This document shows positions 13,566 through 15,700 of a stretch of DNA of 15,700 nt, one piece after another (within the stretch, counting starts at the first letter, position 1; every line of letters begins with the position of its first letter). Where the stretch lies: NCBI GenBank assembly GCA_035493835.1, contig DATJHO010000132.1:1-15700 (forward strand), given 5' to 3'. This stretch comes from DASZTU01 sp035493835. Its GTDB lineage: Bacteria > Pseudomonadota > Alphaproteobacteria > Rhizobiales > Devosiaceae. The position numbers and the translations under genes are program-made. The notes beneath the pieces were generated by a model. It had not been told where the DNA came from and did no database searches. It saw nothing but the letters and a program-made list of their open reading frames with translations.

Positions 13566-14879
13566 TCAGCGATTGACGCGCTTGGCGGGGATGCGGAGCA
13601 CAAGCAGCACGCCGATCAGGATCACGCCGGCGAGGACATACAGCGCGATGTTTGCGCTGTTGGTCCTGTCGACGATCCAGCCGACGAGGTAAGGGCTGGC
13701 GAAGCCCGCTATCTGGCCGATGGAGTTGATGAGCGCCACGCCTCCGGCGGCGGCGCCGGCGCTCAGATAGCCGCCGGAAAGTGGCCAGAACATCGGCAAT
13801 CCGGTCAGCGCCCCCATGGTGGCAAGCGTCAACCCCAGTAGCGCGATGGGCGGGTTGCTGCCGAAATTGGCCGCAATCACCAGGCCGACCACGCCCATCA
13901 GCATCGGCACCGCAAGATGCCAGCGGCGTTCGCGCCGGGCATCGGCAGAGCGCCCAACCGCGAGCATGAAAAGGGTTGCCGCAAAATAGGGGATGGCACT
14001 CAGCCAGCCAATGACGATGGGATCGCTGAGGCCGCTCGCCTTGATGATGGATGGCAGCCAGAAGTTGATCGCATAAACCCCGCTCTGGATGCAGAAATAG
14101 ATGATGCCAAGCATCCAGACCCCCGGATGCCGAAGGACGGTCGCAAGGCTGTCGGCCACGCTCGGCGGGCGGTTTTCTTCGTCCTCGACGAGCGCCCGTT
14201 GCATTTCTGCCTTTTCAGCGGAAGACAGCCAAGTGGCCTCCTCGATGCCGTCGGCGAGGAGAAAGAGCAGCCCGAGCCCGAACAGGACTGTCGGTAAACC
14301 CTGGAGAAGAAAAAGCCACTGCCAGGCCGCGAGCGAGCCTTGCCCCCCGGAGAAATGGCTCAGGGTCCAGCCCGAAACTGGGCCGCCGACCACACCCGAC
14401 AGCGGAATGGCCGACATGAACAGCGCCATGATGCGGCCGCGCCGCGCGGACGGAAACCACTTGGTGAGGAAGAGGACGATGCCGGGAAAGAAGCCAGCCT
14501 CCGCCGCGCCGGTAAGGAATCGCAGCACGTAAAAGCTCTCGGCTGAGCGGACGAAAAGCAGGCTTATGGAGAGCAGCCCCCACACCACCATGATCAGCGC
14601 AAGCCAGCGGCGCGCGCCAATTTTTTGCAGCATGATATTGCTCGGCACGCCGCAGGCGAGATAGCCGAGAAAGAAAATGCCCGCGCCAAGACCATAGGCT
14701 GCCTCGCTCAGGTGCAAGTCGTCGAGCATCTGCAGCTTAGCAAAGCCGACATTGACCCGGTCGAGATAGTTGAAGAGATAGCAGACAAAAATATAGGGAA
14801 TGAGCCTGAGGGCGACTTTTTTGTAAGTGCCATCATTGGCCGCCGGCAACGGGCCGCCCACATTAGTGACGTGCTTCAT
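13566..14879 (-). CDS. MFS transporter, anion:cation symporter (ACS) type
   Basis: A 437-residue inner-membrane permease with 12 predicted transmembrane helices. The first helix region ends in NYLDRVNVGFAKLQM (37-51), the ACS-family signature shared by tartrate, phthalate and sugar-acid transporters. Other typical features are ACGVPSNIMLQKIGARRW, GAAEAGFFPGIVLFLTKWFP, and SARRGR in the loop after helix 4. Such proteins usually import organic acid anions with H+; the substrate cannot be told here and no catabolic operon adjoins. The reading frame extends 33 codons upstream, but the ATG at 14879 has a clear GGAGG nine bases before it and gives the usual short cytoplasmic N-terminus. It is transcribed in the same direction as the rRNA operon, behind its terminator. 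The 171 bases 14880-15050 contain no tRNA or other gene; a weak TTGACC (near 14973) is the only promoter-like sign. Confidence 0.9.
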   Translation of the reverse strand: MKHVTNVGGPLPAANDGTYKKVALRLIPYIFVCYLFNYLDRVNVGFAKLQMLDDLHLSEAAYGLGAGIFFLGYLACGVPSNIMLQKIGARRWLALIMVVWGLLSISLLFVRSAESFYVLRFLTGAAEAGFFPGIVLFLTKWFPSARRGRIMALFMSAIPLSGVVGGPVSGWTLSHFSGGQGSLAAWQWLFLLQGLPTVLFGLGLLFLLADGIEEATWLSSAEKAEMQRALVEDEENRPPSVADSLATVLRHPGVWMLGIIYFCIQSGVYAINFWLPSIIKASGLSDPIVIGWLSAIPYFAATLFMLAVGRSADARRERRWHLAVPMLMGVVGLVIAANFGSNPPIALLGLTLATMGALTGLPMFWPLSGGYLSAGAAAGGVALINSIGQIAGFASPYLVGWIVDRTNSANIALYVLAGVILIGVLLVLRIPAKRVNR

Positions 14880-15050
14880 CCGGCGCTGCCTCCAAGAAGG
14901 GTTATTTACGCAACCCCTTCTCGGCCAAGGCACGCGGGAGCTAACGCCCATCTTTCGGATGCCATGGCCCGTGGTCAATCTATCCGATGGTATGTGTGCG
15001 GGGATAAGTTCGCTGGCGTGCTGGCCTGGGCGTCAAACTCTTGGCCCGCC

Positions 15051-15085
15051 AAACGCAAAACCCCGTCCGCTGGTGGCGGACGGGG
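15051..15085 (-). terminator. Rho-independent terminator of the rRNA operon
   Basis: A perfect 10-bp stem, CCCCGTCCGC (15061-15070) with GCGGACGGGG (15076-15085), around a 5-base loop. On the minus strand it is followed by TTTT (15057-15060) and a further TTT at 15051-15053. It lies about 47 bases past the 3' end of 5S rRNA, the expected place for the rrn terminator. On the plus strand CTTTGGTGTTTT follows, so it could work both ways. Confidence 0.9.
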
Positions 15086-15132
15086 CTTTGGTGTTTTCGG
15101 CATCGTTTGTATTGAGACCCGGATGTTTTTGG

Positions 15133-15252
15133 CAGACCTGGCAGCGACCTACTCTCCCAAGCCTTGAGACTTAGTACCATTGGCGCAGAGGGGTTTAACG
15201 GTCGAGTTCGGGATGGGATCGGGTTCTGGGCCCCTCGCAAAGCCACCAGGTC
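15133..15252 (-). rRNA. rrf: 5S ribosomal RNA
   Basis: Read on the minus strand the sequence begins GACCTGGTGGCT and contains the universal stretches CCCGATCCCATCCCGAACTC and GCGCCAATGGTACT, and ends GGGAGAGTAGGTCGCTGCCA plus GGTC. The two ends pair (GACCTGG with CCAGGTC) to form helix I. Length is about 120 bases; the exact ends may differ by one or two bases. It is the last gene of the rRNA operon; no tRNA-fMet follows it before the terminator, unlike many alphaproteobacterial operons. Confidence 0.95.
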
Positions 15253-15289
15253 GGCGAAAAACATCTGGGGTGAATTCTGGTTTTTTCAT

Positions 15290-15318
15290 CCCGCAACGCG
15301 CCATGCAAGCGTTGCGGG
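15290..15318 (-). other. Spacer hairpin between 23S and 5S rRNA
   Basis: CCCGCAACGC (15290-15299) and GCGTTGCGGG (15309-15318) form a perfect 10-bp stem with a 9-base loop in the 130-base spacer 15253-15382. On the minus strand it is followed by GATGAAAAAACC, so it does not have the T-run of a terminator. A role in rRNA precursor folding or processing is likely; the rest of the spacer holds no gene. Confidence 0.7.
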
Positions 15319-15382
15319 GGAGTGTCTGAGCCGATCGTTTTGTTCAAGCCGTTGTTTTGACGAACGGACATTGATTAATGAG

Positions 15383-15700
<318 letters not shown>

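Noticed and set aside
11705..13603. A 632-codon open frame on the minus strand opposite fhs
   Set aside because: It mirrors the codon pattern of fhs, shows no known motifs and has His/Gly/Arg-rich composition typical of antisense translation in GC-rich DNA.

Overview
The window is GC-rich, densely coded DNA from what looks like an alphaproteobacterial chromosome, most likely order Hyphomicrobiales (Rhizobiales). Three things support this: the 5S and 23S rRNA 3' sequences, a bfd-bfr pair and an MctP/DUF3311 transporter of rhizobial type, and the scattered CCCTCCCC-loop-GGGGAGGG palindromes that fill most intergenic gaps. A Devosia-like genus fits, but the sequence alone does not prove it.

Layout. 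1-198: leader with a weak promoter candidate. 199-961 (+): bfd then bfr, iron release and iron storage, with an unusual 68-base out-of-phase overlap. 1003-1075: paired hairpins between convergent genes. 1145-10611 (all minus): YajO-type aldo/keto reductase, exported alpha/beta hydrolase, DUF925-type nucleotidyltransferase, TPR-GT41 glycosyltransferase, Tat-exported isoaspartyl-methyltransferase homologue, MctP-like sodium:solute symporter, its DUF3311 partner, and arginase. Palindromic repeats separate several of these, so they are probably several transcription units. 10703-10796: a long inverted repeat. 10823-11495 (minus): a broken EAL (c-di-GMP phosphodiesterase) gene. 11741-13465 (+): formate-tetrahydrofolate ligase. 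13479-13533: a three-stem palindrome. 13566-14879 (minus): an MFS transporter of the anion:cation symporter type. 15051-15700 (minus): the distal end of an rRNA operon (23S 3' part, spacer hairpin, 5S, strong terminator).

Function. Most genes are metabolic or housekeeping and self-contained. Two small functional groupings stand out: bfd/bfr for iron, and arginase next to the carboxylate/amino-acid transporter pair, which fits uptake and catabolism of organic acids and arginine. Formate-tetrahydrofolate ligase stands alone beside the decayed EAL gene.

I do not see a convincing new multi-gene system: there is no CRISPR array, phage, transposase or defence cassette. The most interesting items are the Tat-exported PCMT homologue, the 10-TPR GT41 enzyme with no target in sight, the long bfd-bfr overlap, the EAL gene in decay, and a family of compound palindromes with a repeated three-stem plan.
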